Shown piece after piece: positions 54,464-63,496 of a DNA stretch of 64,000 nt. This stretch comes from Rheinheimera texasensis DSM 17496 (lineage in GTDB: Bacteria; Pseudomonadota; Gammaproteobacteria; Enterobacterales; Alteromonadaceae), in the NCBI RefSeq assembly GCF_000711985.1, contig NZ_JONU01000007.1, forward strand, positions 186,001 to 250,000, written 5' to 3'. The number at the start of each line of letters is the position of its first letter. Within the stretch, counting starts at the first letter, position 1. Both the position numbers and the translations under genes were made by a program. Below the pieces are notes generated by a model, which worked only from the letters and a program-made list of their open reading frames with translations, was not told the DNA's origin and did no database searches.

Positions 54464-55794
54464 CTAACATGATCGTCGTTCGTGAGTATGCGCGGCTTAC
54501 CACCGCGCCGCTCACCGCAGCTGAAATATCGATAGATCAGGCGCAAATCAGCGCTACCGCTTTTGATTGGTTGTGTGACCTCGCCGCAAACTTTCGTAGC
54601 AACGGCGCGCAATTGCTGCAGGTCGACAACCGACGTTGGTTAAAGCTGGACAATTATGTCGGCGTCCTTGAAAGCCCATGTGGCCAGGTTATCGAAGTAC
54701 TTCCGAAACTATTTACAGCGGATGATTGCGTCGACACGTCTAGGCAACTGTTAGTGAAGTTGATCAGTAATGCGTTGCAACTAACGCCACGACAAGCCGG
54801 CGAAGCGAGTCTGTCACTTTATCAATGGACTTTGACTGAATGGGTAATGCAGCAATTCCTGCTGGCGTTAGAGCATCTGTTAAAACGCGGCATGCGCTTT
54901 GAGTACCAGCGCGTAGAGGAAGAACAACGCTATTTAAGAGGTCAATTGAATGTGGTTGCCCAAATGCGTCAACCACCCGGACGGCAACATCATTTTCAAA
55001 TTCGACACGACGTATTTGTGCCGGACCGACCGGAAAACCGCCTGCTGAAGTCTGCACTGAAAGTCGTCTGTAAAGCGGTTAAACATCCAGACAATTGGCG
55101 TCTCGCCCATGAATTGATGAATATGCTGCACGAAGTGCCGGAAAGTGCAGATATTAAAGCGGACTTTAACCGCTGGCGAAATGACCGACTACTTGCACAT
55201 TATCAGCCTGCGCGGCCTTGGTGTGAGTTGGTGTTGTACCAGCATATGCCCTTATCTATTACCGGCGGATATCGTGGGATCAGTATGTTATTCCCGATGG
55301 AAAAGCTGTTTGAAAGTTATGTTGCCGTGGAGCTTAGAAAAGCAGCGTATGCGTTCGGCGACAAAAGCGCCCTCAATACACAGCTGCGCCAACAGTCTTT
55401 ATGTAGCTTTGGTGGACAGCCCGTATTTTTACTCAAACCTGATTTGGAACTTTGCATCGACGATAAACGCTGGATCATGGATACCAAATGGAAACTTTTG
55501 GACATGCAGGCACGGGACAACAAGTTCCAGCTCAGTCAGGCCGATTTTTATCAGATGTTCGCGTACGGACACAAATATCAGCACGGGCGCGGCACATTAG
55601 TTTTGATATATCCGGCATGGCAGAAGTATCCGGCAACGACCGCACCGCTCTATTTTAAGTACAGTGATACGCTGAACTTAATGGTACTGCCATTTGATTT
55701 AACCAATAAAAACAGCGCGTTGGAATTTATAGACCTACTTTGCCGCGAGGATGAAATGGCGCTTCAGCAGTTAGAACAAGCAGCAGCATTCTAA
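54460..55794 (+). CDS. mcrC: McrC-like endonuclease subunit
   Basis: About 444 residues. The N-terminal region contacts McrB, and the motif DVFVPDRPENRLLKSAL is typical of McrC. The PD-(D/E)XK nuclease near 320-345 reads LLKPDLELCIDDKRW then MDTKWK, giving Asp, Asp and Lys. YQMFAYGHKY follows. Cleaves DNA carrying modified cytosines when driven by McrB GTP hydrolysis (family knowledge). The ATG overlaps the mcrB stop (ATGA). Confidence 0.9.
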   Translation: MTNMIVVREYARLTTAPLTAAEISIDQAQISATAFDWLCDLAANFRSNGAQLLQVDNRRWLKLDNYVGVLESPCGQVIEVLPKLFTADDCVDTSRQLLVKLISNALQLTPRQAGEASLSLYQWTLTEWVMQQFLLALEHLLKRGMRFEYQRVEEEQRYLRGQLNVVAQMRQPPGRQHHFQIRHDVFVPDRPENRLLKSALKVVCKAVKHPDNWRLAHELMNMLHEVPESADIKADFNRWRNDRLLAHYQPARPWCELVLYQHMPLSITGGYRGISMLFPMEKLFESYVAVELRKAAYAFGDKSALNTQLRQQSLCSFGGQPVFLLKPDLELCIDDKRWIMDTKWKLLDMQARDNKFQLSQADFYQMFAYGHKYQHGRGTLVLIYPAWQKYPATTAPLYFKYSDTLNLMVLPFDLTNKNSALEFIDLLCREDEMALQQLEQAAAF

Positions 55795-55832
55795 AATCCA
55801 CACAATATGAAACAGCCGCCCCGGGAGTTGCA

Positions 55833-55910
55833 ATGAAACCTTTGCTGTTAAAAAAACTACTGGCGCTCAGCCTGCAGCGGGTAGTGAGCCCGCTGCCAGT
55901 AGCAGGCTGA
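55833..55910 (+). CDS. Possible 25-residue peptide after mcrC
   Basis: ATG with GGGAG 7 nt upstream; the peptide MKPLLLKKLLALSLQRVV is basic and hydrophobic and ends in SPLPVAG. Its 3' half coincides with the folded region 55857-55909. It could be a leader peptide coupled to that structure, or chance. Codon evidence is too short to decide. Confidence 0.25.
   Translation: MKPLLLKKLLALSLQRVVSPLPVAG
55857..55909 (+). promoter_or_regulatory. Region with two mutually exclusive hairpins
   Basis: A core stem AGCGGG (55876-55881) / CCCGCT (55889-55894) can be extended two ways. One uses CTACTGGC (55857-55864) with GCCAGTAG (55895-55902); the other uses CAGCCTGC (55868-55875) with GCAGGCTG (55902-55909). 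They exclude each other through the shared G and topology. No T-tract follows, so it is not a simple terminator. It lies between mcrC and the second WYL gene. Confidence 0.5.
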
Positions 55911-55976
55911 CAATAGCGTTAGTTACTACTTAATAATGATAATAGATATAAGCCCCCTGTACTGACGAGAAATACA

Positions 55977-57014
55977 ATGACAGATCCTTTTAATTTTAGC
56001 GATGAAGAACTATTTGATGCGCTTCCGAGCAACATGAATACAACGGCAACTTTGACTGAGATTTGCCGCAAACTATGTATTCATAAAATGCGCGATTTCG
56101 CAGCAGAGCAGCAAGGGCGGAAATTAGAACAAAAGGTGCGGCGCCATCTGCATACGCTCGCGATCAAATACCCCAAATTTATCGAAATCGATGTTGAAGC
56201 TAAACCTCAACTTTACCGCAAGAAAGCGGATATCAATGCCAGCAATAAGCAAACCATCCGGCAACTGAGTGTGCTTCAGGATCTGATTGGTCAGTATTTA
56301 CCTGTTGAGCAGCAGCGAGCTTTGGAACATCAGGCTACAGAAACAACCAACTCTAACTGGAAACAATTCATCTATGTTGCGCCCGCAAGTATATGCACCG
56401 CGCCCAAATGCTCAATCGAGGTCAAAACAACGATTTACACAGCTATAGAACAACAACAAGCATTGGTATTTACCTATCTCAATCACGAGAGGAAAATTAG
56501 GCAGAAAAAATTGATGCCGTGGGGACTGATGTTTAAAGGCGAAAAAACTTATGTGATAGGAGTAGAAACTCATTCCAATGAACCTACCCCATTTGTATAT
56601 GCGATGCACCGAATGAGCCATGTCAGTATATTAGACGCTGAGCCCCATTTTTATGCAAAACCAACTAATATGCTGCTCTCTGAAATCTGCCGCTCGAAAG
56701 GGCTAGATCGATTTAAAAGACCAGAAGATAAATTTATCCAGTTAACACTCTGGCTTTTCGGCTCCGCCGCTAACAATATTGATGGTACGCCAATCAGTGA
56801 CGACCAGGTCGTAGTAGAGATTGCAGAAGGGGTCCGTGAACTACGAGCTACTGTATTGTGGGGAGATGAGTTAGAAAAATTTATTCGGGGTTTAGGACCA
56901 AATGCAGAAGTCATTGAACCTTTGGACTTGCGCCAAAAACTGGCTAAAGAATACGAAGAACTAGCGCTCAGATATGCAAACAATCAACAGAGAGTAATAC
57001 ACACTACCGCTTAA
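55977..57014 (+). CDS. WYL-domain protein downstream of mcrBC
   Basis: About 345 residues. The N-terminal half is helical with a possible winged helix (LTEICRKLCIHKMRDFAAE). The WYL domain lies in the second half (about 140-240: KKLMPWGLMFKGEKTYVIG, YAMHRMSHVSIL), and a WCX-like C-terminal domain follows. Differs clearly from the WYL protein at 50440-51312. It probably regulates the McrBC locus or binds a signal ligand. Weak ribosome site (GAG, 9 nt). No terminator found in the 100 bp before the converging HDAC gene. Confidence 0.8.
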   Translation: MTDPFNFSDEELFDALPSNMNTTATLTEICRKLCIHKMRDFAAEQQGRKLEQKVRRHLHTLAIKYPKFIEIDVEAKPQLYRKKADINASNKQTIRQLSVLQDLIGQYLPVEQQRALEHQATETTNSNWKQFIYVAPASICTAPKCSIEVKTTIYTAIEQQQALVFTYLNHERKIRQKKLMPWGLMFKGEKTYVIGVETHSNEPTPFVYAMHRMSHVSILDAEPHFYAKPTNMLLSEICRSKGLDRFKRPEDKFIQLTLWLFGSAANNIDGTPISDDQVVVEIAEGVRELRATVLWGDELEKFIRGLGPNAEVIEPLDLRQKLAKEYEELALRYANNQQRVIHTTA

Positions 57015-57115
57015 AAAGGCTACTACTGGTTAATGGGAGTTTGAAACAAGTGACGCCCCAAATCAGCAACGTCACATGGTTACATCGATAGATCTTAGCG
57101 AATACTTGGTCGAAT

Positions 57116-57976
57116 TTAACTACGGAGATAAATCTCTGCACATTCCACCAGGGTGTTATCATGAAGAGCTAAGATAGGCGCAATTCCGTTGTTTTCATCT
57201 CGCTGATATCCCCCTGCTAGATCCCAAACCACCGGAATATTCCACTTCGCACATTCACGAAACACGATGTGGTCTCGCAACCGGAGTTGCTCAGTAGTTA
57301 AAAACCCGCCTAATGGATCGTCAATATGTGGATCCGCACCGGCCTGAAATAGTATGACATCACAGTTTTTCATACTTGCGATAACGTCAGGCAATTTTGC
57401 CAGATAAGCGTCGGCGTACTCAGGCTCAGTTTTGGTTTCATACCCCATAGAATGATGGACAATGCTTTCGCGATACCATGCCTGACTTAAAATAGATGCG
57501 GTCCCATCTCCAGGATGTACATCCAAATCCAAGATGCCAATCCGTTGAGCAAGTTTATGCATTAGCAATAACAACGAGGTGACAAGTAGGCCATTGAAGG
57601 TACAGTAACCGTAACCATCTCCATAGCCAGCGTGATGAAAACCAGATACCGGGGCAACAGCTACTTTTTTGTTGAGCATGGCGGCTTTTGCACCAGCAAA
57701 CAAAGCACCAATGGTATAGAGGGAACTTTCAGCAATCGCAACATTTTTGTTACCAAATCCGTTTCTGGTAGTTCCTGCAAACACTCCATCCACATAGTCG
57801 TAGGCATGAACTAACTTCAGATGTTCGACAATTATTGGCTCAAATTTTTGAATACTTAAAGGGATGTTAAGCTTTTGCCAACTTGCGACTACATCTCGTG
57901 GTTTGCTCGTACTCGGCGAAAAACCATCCATCTCAACAATTATTTCATCTCGATAAAATACTGGGATCTCGTTCAT
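57116..57976 (-). CDS. Histone-deacetylase-family (HDAC) amidohydrolase
   Basis: About 286 residues, shorter than typical HDACs (about 340-370) but with a complete active site. GFHHAGYGDGYGYCTFNGL supplies the tandem His. LDLDVHPGDGT gives two zinc ligands, and FQAGADPHIDDPLGG the third. DLAGGYQRD contains the catalytic Tyr. Bacterial relatives deacetylate acetylpolyamines, small amides or proteins; the substrate here is unknown. AAGGT precedes the ATG. It follows a 69-residue gene by 9 bp, so the two are co-transcribed. Confidence 0.9.
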   Translation of the reverse strand: MNEIPVFYRDEIIVEMDGFSPSTSKPRDVVASWQKLNIPLSIQKFEPIIVEHLKLVHAYDYVDGVFAGTTRNGFGNKNVAIAESSLYTIGALFAGAKAAMLNKKVAVAPVSGFHHAGYGDGYGYCTFNGLLVTSLLLLMHKLAQRIGILDLDVHPGDGTASILSQAWYRESIVHHSMGYETKTEPEYADAYLAKLPDVIASMKNCDVILFQAGADPHIDDPLGGFLTTEQLRLRDHIVFRECAKWNIPVVWDLAGGYQRDENNGIAPILALHDNTLVECAEIYLRS

Positions 57977-57985
57977 AAAAACACC

Positions 57986-58195
57986 TTAATAACGCGGAGG
58001 CGGCACAAGACTGGTCAATGCGTTGCAACCAGCAACAATTTGACCGGTACGTAGGTCTATTGTGAAGTTGCCAGCGGCGTAATATCGCCCAACCCATCCA
58101 TGTTCAAAGGTTCGAATTGACTGATTTCCTGAAAGCTCTTGATCTATGATTGCGTATACAGCTCCGGCTGCGTCCCGCAGATATTGACTCTCCAT
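57986..58195 (-). CDS. Small protein co-transcribed with the HDAC gene
   Basis: 69 residues from the ATG at 58193-58195, with GAGGT 7 nt upstream (a GTG three codons earlier lacks a proper site). Soluble and aromatic in the middle (EHGWVGRYYAAGNFTID). No family recognised. Ends 9 bp before the HDAC start. Confidence 0.55.
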   Translation of the reverse strand: MESQYLRDAAGAVYAIIDQELSGNQSIRTFEHGWVGRYYAAGNFTIDLRTGQIVAGCNALTSLVPPPRY

Positions 58196-58229
58196 ACTAT
58201 GCACCTCGTATATTGATATTTAAACAAAA

Positions 58230-58252
58230 CGATGTCGTTTGGGTCGACATCG
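58230..58252 (-). terminator. Rho-independent terminator after the 394-residue gene
   Basis: Stem CGATGTCG / CGACATCG (8 bp, 7-nt loop), followed on the minus strand by TTTTGTTTAAAT. It separates the gene ending at 58295 from the small-protein/HDAC pair, and could also act as an attenuator for that pair. Confidence 0.75.
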
Positions 58253-58294
58253 CTAGTTTACCGAGGGGATGTATTAATAACTGATACGTATCTA

Positions 58295-59479
58295 CTATAC
58301 GACATCTTCTAACGTTGACTTTTGATATTCTTTCCGCAAAGAATACCAAATAGTATTTGTCGCATGAGATGTAAGATTTAAGGTTTCAATAATCAACGGA
58401 TTCCGAGATTCTCTAGGGAAAGCAGCTAATTTAAAATAAAAAACCCTGAGAACTGCGGTCCCTGAGAATTTAGGGTTTAATTGTTTAAAAACCTGTATTT
58501 CATTACGTAATAAATCAAGTTTATTTCCATCGAACTCACTTAGAAGTCGTGGTCTGCCCACTTCTTTTTTTACTCTGGTACTACTTTTTCTTGTATTAGA
58601 AGTACCATAACCAATCATAAAAAGGGATGTTTCTAATGCTCTGACAAGCTTGGTTGAAGTCATATCTTTTACCATACCTGACTTGAGTAACCTTTCACCC
58701 AATTCCTGTAAAAGCCAGCTAATTTGAATGTTCTGGTCAAATCGAATCTGGTTGCTGACGGCACGAAATGCCGGAAATATCCGCTGACCTGCAACATTGG
58801 GGTTACGGCTTTCTATGTTACCTCCCCAAAGGAAGCGAAGTTCCATAGGCAAATCTTCCAAGGTTACGTGATTTTTCAGCCAAAATTCTCGTACCAAAAG
58901 CCCTAGCGCACATCCAACTCTTGAATCAAAAATGGCAAAACCAGGGGCAATTAATGCATAGACCTTGGTCACTCCTGAATCCATTCTTTGAAAAGTTGGC
59001 AGCTCATGAGCTTCGAGGTCGCCTCCGCTCATGATATGACCAAGAAAACTCTTCATTTTGCTTAAGTGCGATACAATATCAAACTCGGGATCTTTAAACT
59101 TAGCAGCGACGTGAGGTTTACTTTCTACAGCCCCCCACCGCAGGATCAAGCGACAAATGTGTTGAGCCGCTAGCTTATCACCTAAACTGATCGCATCTAG
59201 CAGACGCTTGCTAAGTTCATCAAGAACCGCACTGGTTTCGTCAAAAGACGAAATTTTACTATTCGATATAGGATCTTCTGCCGGCCAATAATATTTCTCA
59301 AAAGCGTCAATCAAACTATTACAGGTCCACGACGTCCCTTTAGCGATCCCGGTATACCTTCTGCTGTAGGATAGCCATTGATGATTGAAACCATCGGGTT
59401 TACAGCAATTTACTAAAAAGTCTAAAAATGCCGCTATATTGTGGCTTCGAATATATTCCTGTTTATTTCTGAAATCCAA
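58295..59479 (-). CDS. Uncharacterised protein, possibly OGG-like DNA glycosylase fold
   Basis: About 394 residues from a TTG with GAGGGA upstream (6 nt). The middle contains KVYALIAPGFAIFDSRVGCA (about 166-185). Its pattern of hydrophobics then D-S-R-V-x-x-AL recalls proteins with the 8-oxoguanine glycosylase (OGG) fold found in defence islands; this is a low-confidence inference. The C-terminal part is basic, with KKEVGRPRLL, and may bind DNA. No signal peptide or membrane helix. Own terminator downstream, so it is probably a single-gene unit. Confidence 0.6.
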   Translation of the reverse strand: MDFRNKQEYIRSHNIAAFLDFLVNCCKPDGFNHQWLSYSRRYTGIAKGTSWTCNSLIDAFEKYYWPAEDPISNSKISSFDETSAVLDELSKRLLDAISLGDKLAAQHICRLILRWGAVESKPHVAAKFKDPEFDIVSHLSKMKSFLGHIMSGGDLEAHELPTFQRMDSGVTKVYALIAPGFAIFDSRVGCALGLLVREFWLKNHVTLEDLPMELRFLWGGNIESRNPNVAGQRIFPAFRAVSNQIRFDQNIQISWLLQELGERLLKSGMVKDMTSTKLVRALETSLFMIGYGTSNTRKSSTRVKKEVGRPRLLSEFDGNKLDLLRNEIQVFKQLNPKFSGTAVLRVFYFKLAAFPRESRNPLIIETLNLTSHATNTIWYSLRKEYQKSTLEDVV

Positions 59480-59676
59480 AACACATCCCTCTTATTTGCA
59501 TGATAGCCATTTAATTTATGATTCAACGCTGCAGATTCATAAAAGTTAACAATATTTAGCCAGTACTAACACCGGTTTTTATAAAGTTTACCGTGGTCAT
59601 ATGTTAAAAGTGGCTTGTATCAAAATGTGACACATGAGAAAACCTATAACGACACCCACTAACAGAACAAATAAAG

Positions 59677-59695
59677 CCCTCTTTAGCAAAGAGGG
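59677..59695 (-). terminator. Rho-independent terminator of the rmuC gene
   Basis: CCCTCTTT / AAAGAGGG with a 3-nt loop, followed on the minus strand by CTTTATTTG. It lies 112 bp downstream of the rmuC stop. The rest of the 327-bp gap 59480-59806 shows no gene. Confidence 0.7.
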
Positions 59696-59806
59696 AGAAG
59701 ACGCAAAATGACTATATTTATTAGGCACTTAGTGGTATTGCAACCTAATTTATCAACCAAGCATCAAGATGTTAACCCTGGTTCAGCAGTTACAGTAGGG
59801 CGGCAA

Positions 59807-61642
59807 TTAAGCCTGCCCCATCTCTAACAACTCAGTGCCATGCTCCAGTTCCAATTTGGCGATTTTGACCAGTTCGGCCGGCAGTTCTTTGCTGACCGAA
59901 ACGCCCAATTCGCGGAACTGTGCCGCCTGAGAAATCAAATTGCCCTTGCCGGTGCAGAGTAATTTCACTGCATCGTCGTAAGTAGTGCGCGCTTTGTCCA
60001 GTTGTTTGCCAACGCCTTGCATGCTTTCGAGGAAACTGTTGAGCTTGTTGTAAAAGCGCTCTGCCCGGTTCGCCAGCTCTGCCGTGTGCTTGTTTTGCTC
60101 TTCAAAGCGCCACAGCTGGCGCACGATGTTCAGGCTGGTCAACAGCGTGGTTGGCGTCGCGACCAGGATTTTTTGCTCAATTGCGCGTTGGAAAATGGTT
60201 TCATCGGCCCGCAATGCCTCGACATAGGCTGATTCAATCGGGATAAACATCACCACCACTTCGGGCGAATTAATGCCGGGCAAACGGGCGTAGTCTTTTT
60301 GCGCCAACTCGTTGATCCGTGCTTTCACGGCCGCTGCATGTTCTTTGAGTGCCAGTTGCCGCTCCACTTCGTCTTCTGCATTCACAAAGCGGGTGTAGGC
60401 ATTTAACGACGTCTTCGCATCAATAATCAGGTGTTTTTGCTGCGGTAAATGCACGACAACATCCGGGCGATAGCGGCCCTCTTCATCGGCCAGATGCATC
60501 TCGCGCTCGTAGTCGACGCCAAGGCGTAACCCGGAGTTGTCCAACACATTCTCCAGCATCAGTTCGCCCCAGTTGCCCTGCACTTTTTTCTCGCCTTTGA
60601 GCGCTTTAGTCAGCTTGTCGGCCTGATCGGTAATTTGTTTGTTCAGCGTCTGCAGGTTCTCCAACTCCGTGCGCAGTTTGACCCGTTGCTCGGTTTCCTG
60701 TTGGTGAATGGTCTCGACCTTGTTTTTAAAGCCTTTGAGTTCTTCATGAATGGGATTGAGAATACCGGCGACACTTTCTCGGTTCAGCTCTTTAAACTGC
60801 GCACCTTTTCGCTCAAGAATTTCATTCGCCAGGGTCTCAAATTCACGTTTAAGCTCGGCTTTACTGTCTGCCAGTAATTGCAGCTGCTGCGCGAAATGCA
60901 GCTCTTTTTCAGCAAGGCGCGTGTTCAGTTCGCCATAGTTTTGTTTCACCGCATGCAGTTCTGCAGTGGCACTGTCAAGTTGCTCCACCGTTTGCTGATA
61001 GCGCTGTGATAGTTCCTGTAATGCCACGCCGTTGGCTGCTAACGACGCTTCTGCGGCGCTTAAATCCCGTTCGGACTGGCCACACCGCAGGCGCAGCGCA
61101 TGTAATTCTGTCTGCGCCTGTTGCCGCGCATTGACAACTTCTGCACGCTCGGCCTGCATCGCGTCCAGACTAGTTTTCAGCTCAGAACCCTGCACCTGCA
61201 GCGCTGCATTTTGTTGCTGCGTTTCCAGTAATGTTTGTTCGGTTTGTTGCAATTTTTGCTGGCTGTACAGCAGCTGAGGGCGGACCGCATCAAGCTCTGC
61301 CGTTAGCGCGGCCGATTGCTCGCGCAGTTTGCCGGCGTCAGCCTGCAAGGCCGTTAACTGGCTTTGCTGCTGATCTCTGGCTTGCTGTAACTGTTGTTGC
61401 TGTTGCTGCGACGCTTCGCGCTCCGCCTGAACACGACTGTGCACCACCTGCAACTGCTGCAGCTGCTGGTTCAATGCCTGCAACTCCTCGCGGTTGCGGG
61501 ACAACTTCAAATCCTTGTCCTGCCGATCCTGCACAACCAGAGCCAGCTCTGCCTGCAAGGTTGCAGCACGCCGGCCAGCCCAGAAATAAACCAAAGCGAC
61601 ACTTAGCAAAGTGACCAGCGCCGACATCATCCATATTTCCAT
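59807..61642 (-). CDS. rmuC: DNA recombination protein RmuC
   Basis: About 611 residues, longer than the E. coli protein (about 475) because the coiled coil is extended. An N-terminal membrane helix (about 5-20) precedes a very Gln/Glu/Ala-rich coiled coil (25-300). The conserved RmuC domain follows: KGEKKVQGNWGELMLENVL, YRPDVVVHLPQQKHLIIDAK (PD-(D/E)XK-like core), VVMFIPIESAYVEAL. It limits DNA inversions and rearrangements and is thought to be a nuclease. ATG 61642 is chosen because GAGGA lies 8 nt upstream and a membrane helix begins there. No strong promoter was seen in the 336-bp gap upstream (61643-61978). Confidence 0.95.
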   Translation of the reverse strand: MEIWMMSALVTLLSVALVYFWAGRRAATLQAELALVVQDRQDKDLKLSRNREELQALNQQLQQLQVVHSRVQAEREASQQQQQQLQQARDQQQSQLTALQADAGKLREQSAALTAELDAVRPQLLYSQQKLQQTEQTLLETQQQNAALQVQGSELKTSLDAMQAERAEVVNARQQAQTELHALRLRCGQSERDLSAAEASLAANGVALQELSQRYQQTVEQLDSATAELHAVKQNYGELNTRLAEKELHFAQQLQLLADSKAELKREFETLANEILERKGAQFKELNRESVAGILNPIHEELKGFKNKVETIHQQETEQRVKLRTELENLQTLNKQITDQADKLTKALKGEKKVQGNWGELMLENVLDNSGLRLGVDYEREMHLADEEGRYRPDVVVHLPQQKHLIIDAKTSLNAYTRFVNAEDEVERQLALKEHAAAVKARINELAQKDYARLPGINSPEVVVMFIPIESAYVEALRADETIFQRAIEQKILVATPTTLLTSLNIVRQLWRFEEQNKHTAELANRAERFYNKLNSFLESMQGVGKQLDKARTTYDDAVKLLCTGKGNLISQAAQFRELGVSVSKELPAELVKIAKLELEHGTELLEMGQA

Positions 61643-61935
61643 CAAAATAATCCTCAAGTAAGCCCTCGTGCACTGTATCAATTTCAGCCACAGATGAAAT
61701 GCTGTTTATATGCACATGTAGCCTGAGATTACAGATGTGGACAAATTGCATCCCAGCGAATAGCGCGACTCATAACAAACCTGTGCGCATAAATTGGAAG
61801 TGAATGCGGGATGCCTGTTGCTCTTTCAAAATTTTGTTTTGCCATAGGTAGTCAATTTGCAAGAGATTTAGAAATGTGGTGGCGGAGGTAATAGAAACTA
61901 TCTACTTAACAGATCGTTCCGCTGGAAAGGGAAAT

Positions 61936-61964
61936 GCGACCCGCAAAAACAAATAGCGGGTCGC
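61936..61964 (-). terminator. Terminator after the 194-residue gene
   Basis: GCGACCCGC / GCGGGTCGC, a perfect 9-bp stem with an 11-nt loop, 15 bp after the stop at 61979, followed on the minus strand by ATTTCCC. Stem is strong, T-tract is short. Confidence 0.55.
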
Positions 61965-61978
61965 GAAGTCGTTAAGTG

Positions 61979-62563
61979 TTACATCATTGAGGTTGAAGTG
62001 AATGAGGTAAGCTTTTCATCTAGTTCGCTCAACTGATTGACTAACCTGTATACGGTGTCGCACACGTCCTCTAAGTGCGTATCCTCGTTAAAACGAAAGG
62101 TGGTTCCGACAACTAAGCGGTCATTTGAACCTTCGGTTATCACCAACAAACCAGGGGATTCTTGCACGGCATGAGCAAGTGATTGGTGGTGACGATTGAA
62201 CATCATGGTAAATCCAAGATGCTGTGTTGGCGCTGTTGGAGCAGTCCAACACTTGGGTTTAGAGCTATACACAACCAGCGCTCCAAATGGCATCGGGACT
62301 TCCAGCATAATCCCAATGGCAGGGTTGCTGGCCACGGGACGAAAACACATGTTAAAACGAGAAAGCATCAGGAGGGTAAACACTTTTGGGCTGATGCCGA
62401 TAACGCTGTCTTCGAACGGGTCGTTGCCGTCAATGACGCCTGTATGCGCGCCTTTGAACACCAAAAAAATATGCTTGCTGAAGTTCTCCATTTCCTCGTC
62501 GTGACTAAAATAGCTCAGGTTAAACAACGACAATGTGTCGTCTTTCATCGTTGGAAAGTTCAT
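61979..62563 (-). CDS. Uncharacterised 194-residue protein
   Basis: Start ATG at 62561-62563 with AGGGGA 5-6 nt upstream; a longer frame reaches 62605 without a ribosome site. Mixed alpha/beta, soluble, no family recognised. Hydrophobic strands (HIFLVFKGAHTGVIDG, IGIMLEVPMPFGALVVYS) suggest a compact sensor-like or enzyme-like fold. The end is Thr/Ser-rich. Followed by a hairpin terminator. Confidence 0.6.
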   Translation of the reverse strand: MNFPTMKDDTLSLFNLSYFSHDEEMENFSKHIFLVFKGAHTGVIDGNDPFEDSVIGISPKVFTLLMLSRFNMCFRPVASNPAIGIMLEVPMPFGALVVYSSKPKCWTAPTAPTQHLGFTMMFNRHHQSLAHAVQESPGLLVITEGSNDRLVVGTTFRFNEDTHLEDVCDTVYRLVNQLSELDEKLTSFTSTSMM

Positions 62564-62752
62564 ATGTGTCCCCTTTTGGTTGAATGAACATACCGATGAA
62601 AACACAGAAAAAAATTGACGCTACAAAACGGAATTTGGTGTTTATCAGGAGGAAAGTCCGACTTTTTTGGTTATGGTGTTGACCTTTCCCAAAGTTTACG
62701 GCGTACAACTCATTGCATCGAAGTGCAAGAGTTGCACGCTTTAAAACGGACG

Positions 62753-63496
62753 TTATTGCTCTGACAATAGCTCTGGTTCTGTAAATTCAAACTCAATTAA
62801 TTGGTAGTTTGAGCCGATTTTTTCCAGTTTATACCGTCCATGGACACCGCGACCGTAACAGCGACCTCTAATGATCTCAAATGATGTTTCAACTGAGGCT
62901 TTGACTCGAACTTTGTCGAAATGACAATTGAAAATCGGATCGGGATTAATAATGAACGACAGATCACTGAGCTGGAACAACTCTGCAATGCCTTGACCAA
63001 CAAGCGGTGGCTCGGAGAAAAGCTGAGACCTAGCGACGATCGTGTGGTCGTAATCTGACAGTGTCACGGCATCACTCCCCAGAGGGAGACTGTATGGATT
63101 ATCCAGATTTTTAATACATGTCATCACTTGCTTAAAAGCTGGTTTGAAGATTGGTTTTTGCCCATCGTTAATTTGACGAACGTAGTTGTTATAATCGGAC
63201 TCCAATTTAAGTTGGCTTTTTTCAAGCTGCGCTTTGACGACCTCAAGTTCATCAACCTTAAAAAGAATGTCTAGCTGTGAATCCTCGGAGTAATTCGTTT
63301 GCGCACAGATTTTCAGAGTTCCATCGCCATCGCTGAAAACAAACAACTGGATGCCATTTACATTATTGTTATTTAGCAAATTCAGGTACAGATTTTCGGT
63401 CGTGATTACCTGTTCAACGAGCTTTTTAAATTCCTTCAAATTTATAACACCGGCTGTCCAAAATTGCTTTATGTCAAAACTGCAGAGCGTTTGCAT
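62753..63496 (-). CDS. Uncharacterised 247-residue protein
   Basis: ATG at 63494-63496 (MQTLCSFDIKQ) with GGAG upstream; the longer frame from 63559 has no such site. Soluble, with a central coiled coil (about 85-110, VDELEVVKAQLEKSQLKLES). No recognised motif. In the gap to the next gene is a short dyad GTGCAA-GAG-TTGCAC (62723-62737) that could be a terminator stem or an operator. Confidence 0.6.
   Translation of the reverse strand: MQTLCSFDIKQFWTAGVINLKEFKKLVEQVITTENLYLNLLNNNNVNGIQLFVFSDGDGTLKICAQTNYSEDSQLDILFKVDELEVVKAQLEKSQLKLESDYNNYVRQINDGQKPIFKPAFKQVMTCIKNLDNPYSLPLGSDAVTLSDYDHTIVARSQLFSEPPLVGQGIAELFQLSDLSFIINPDPIFNCHFDKVRVKASVETSFEIIRGRCYGRGVHGRYKLEKIGSNYQLIEFEFTEPELLSEQ

Noticed and set aside
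61338-61751. Second minus-strand frame overlapping the start of rmuC
   Set aside because: Gly/Ala-rich shadow of the coiled-coil coding sequence; the rmuC frame is well supported.
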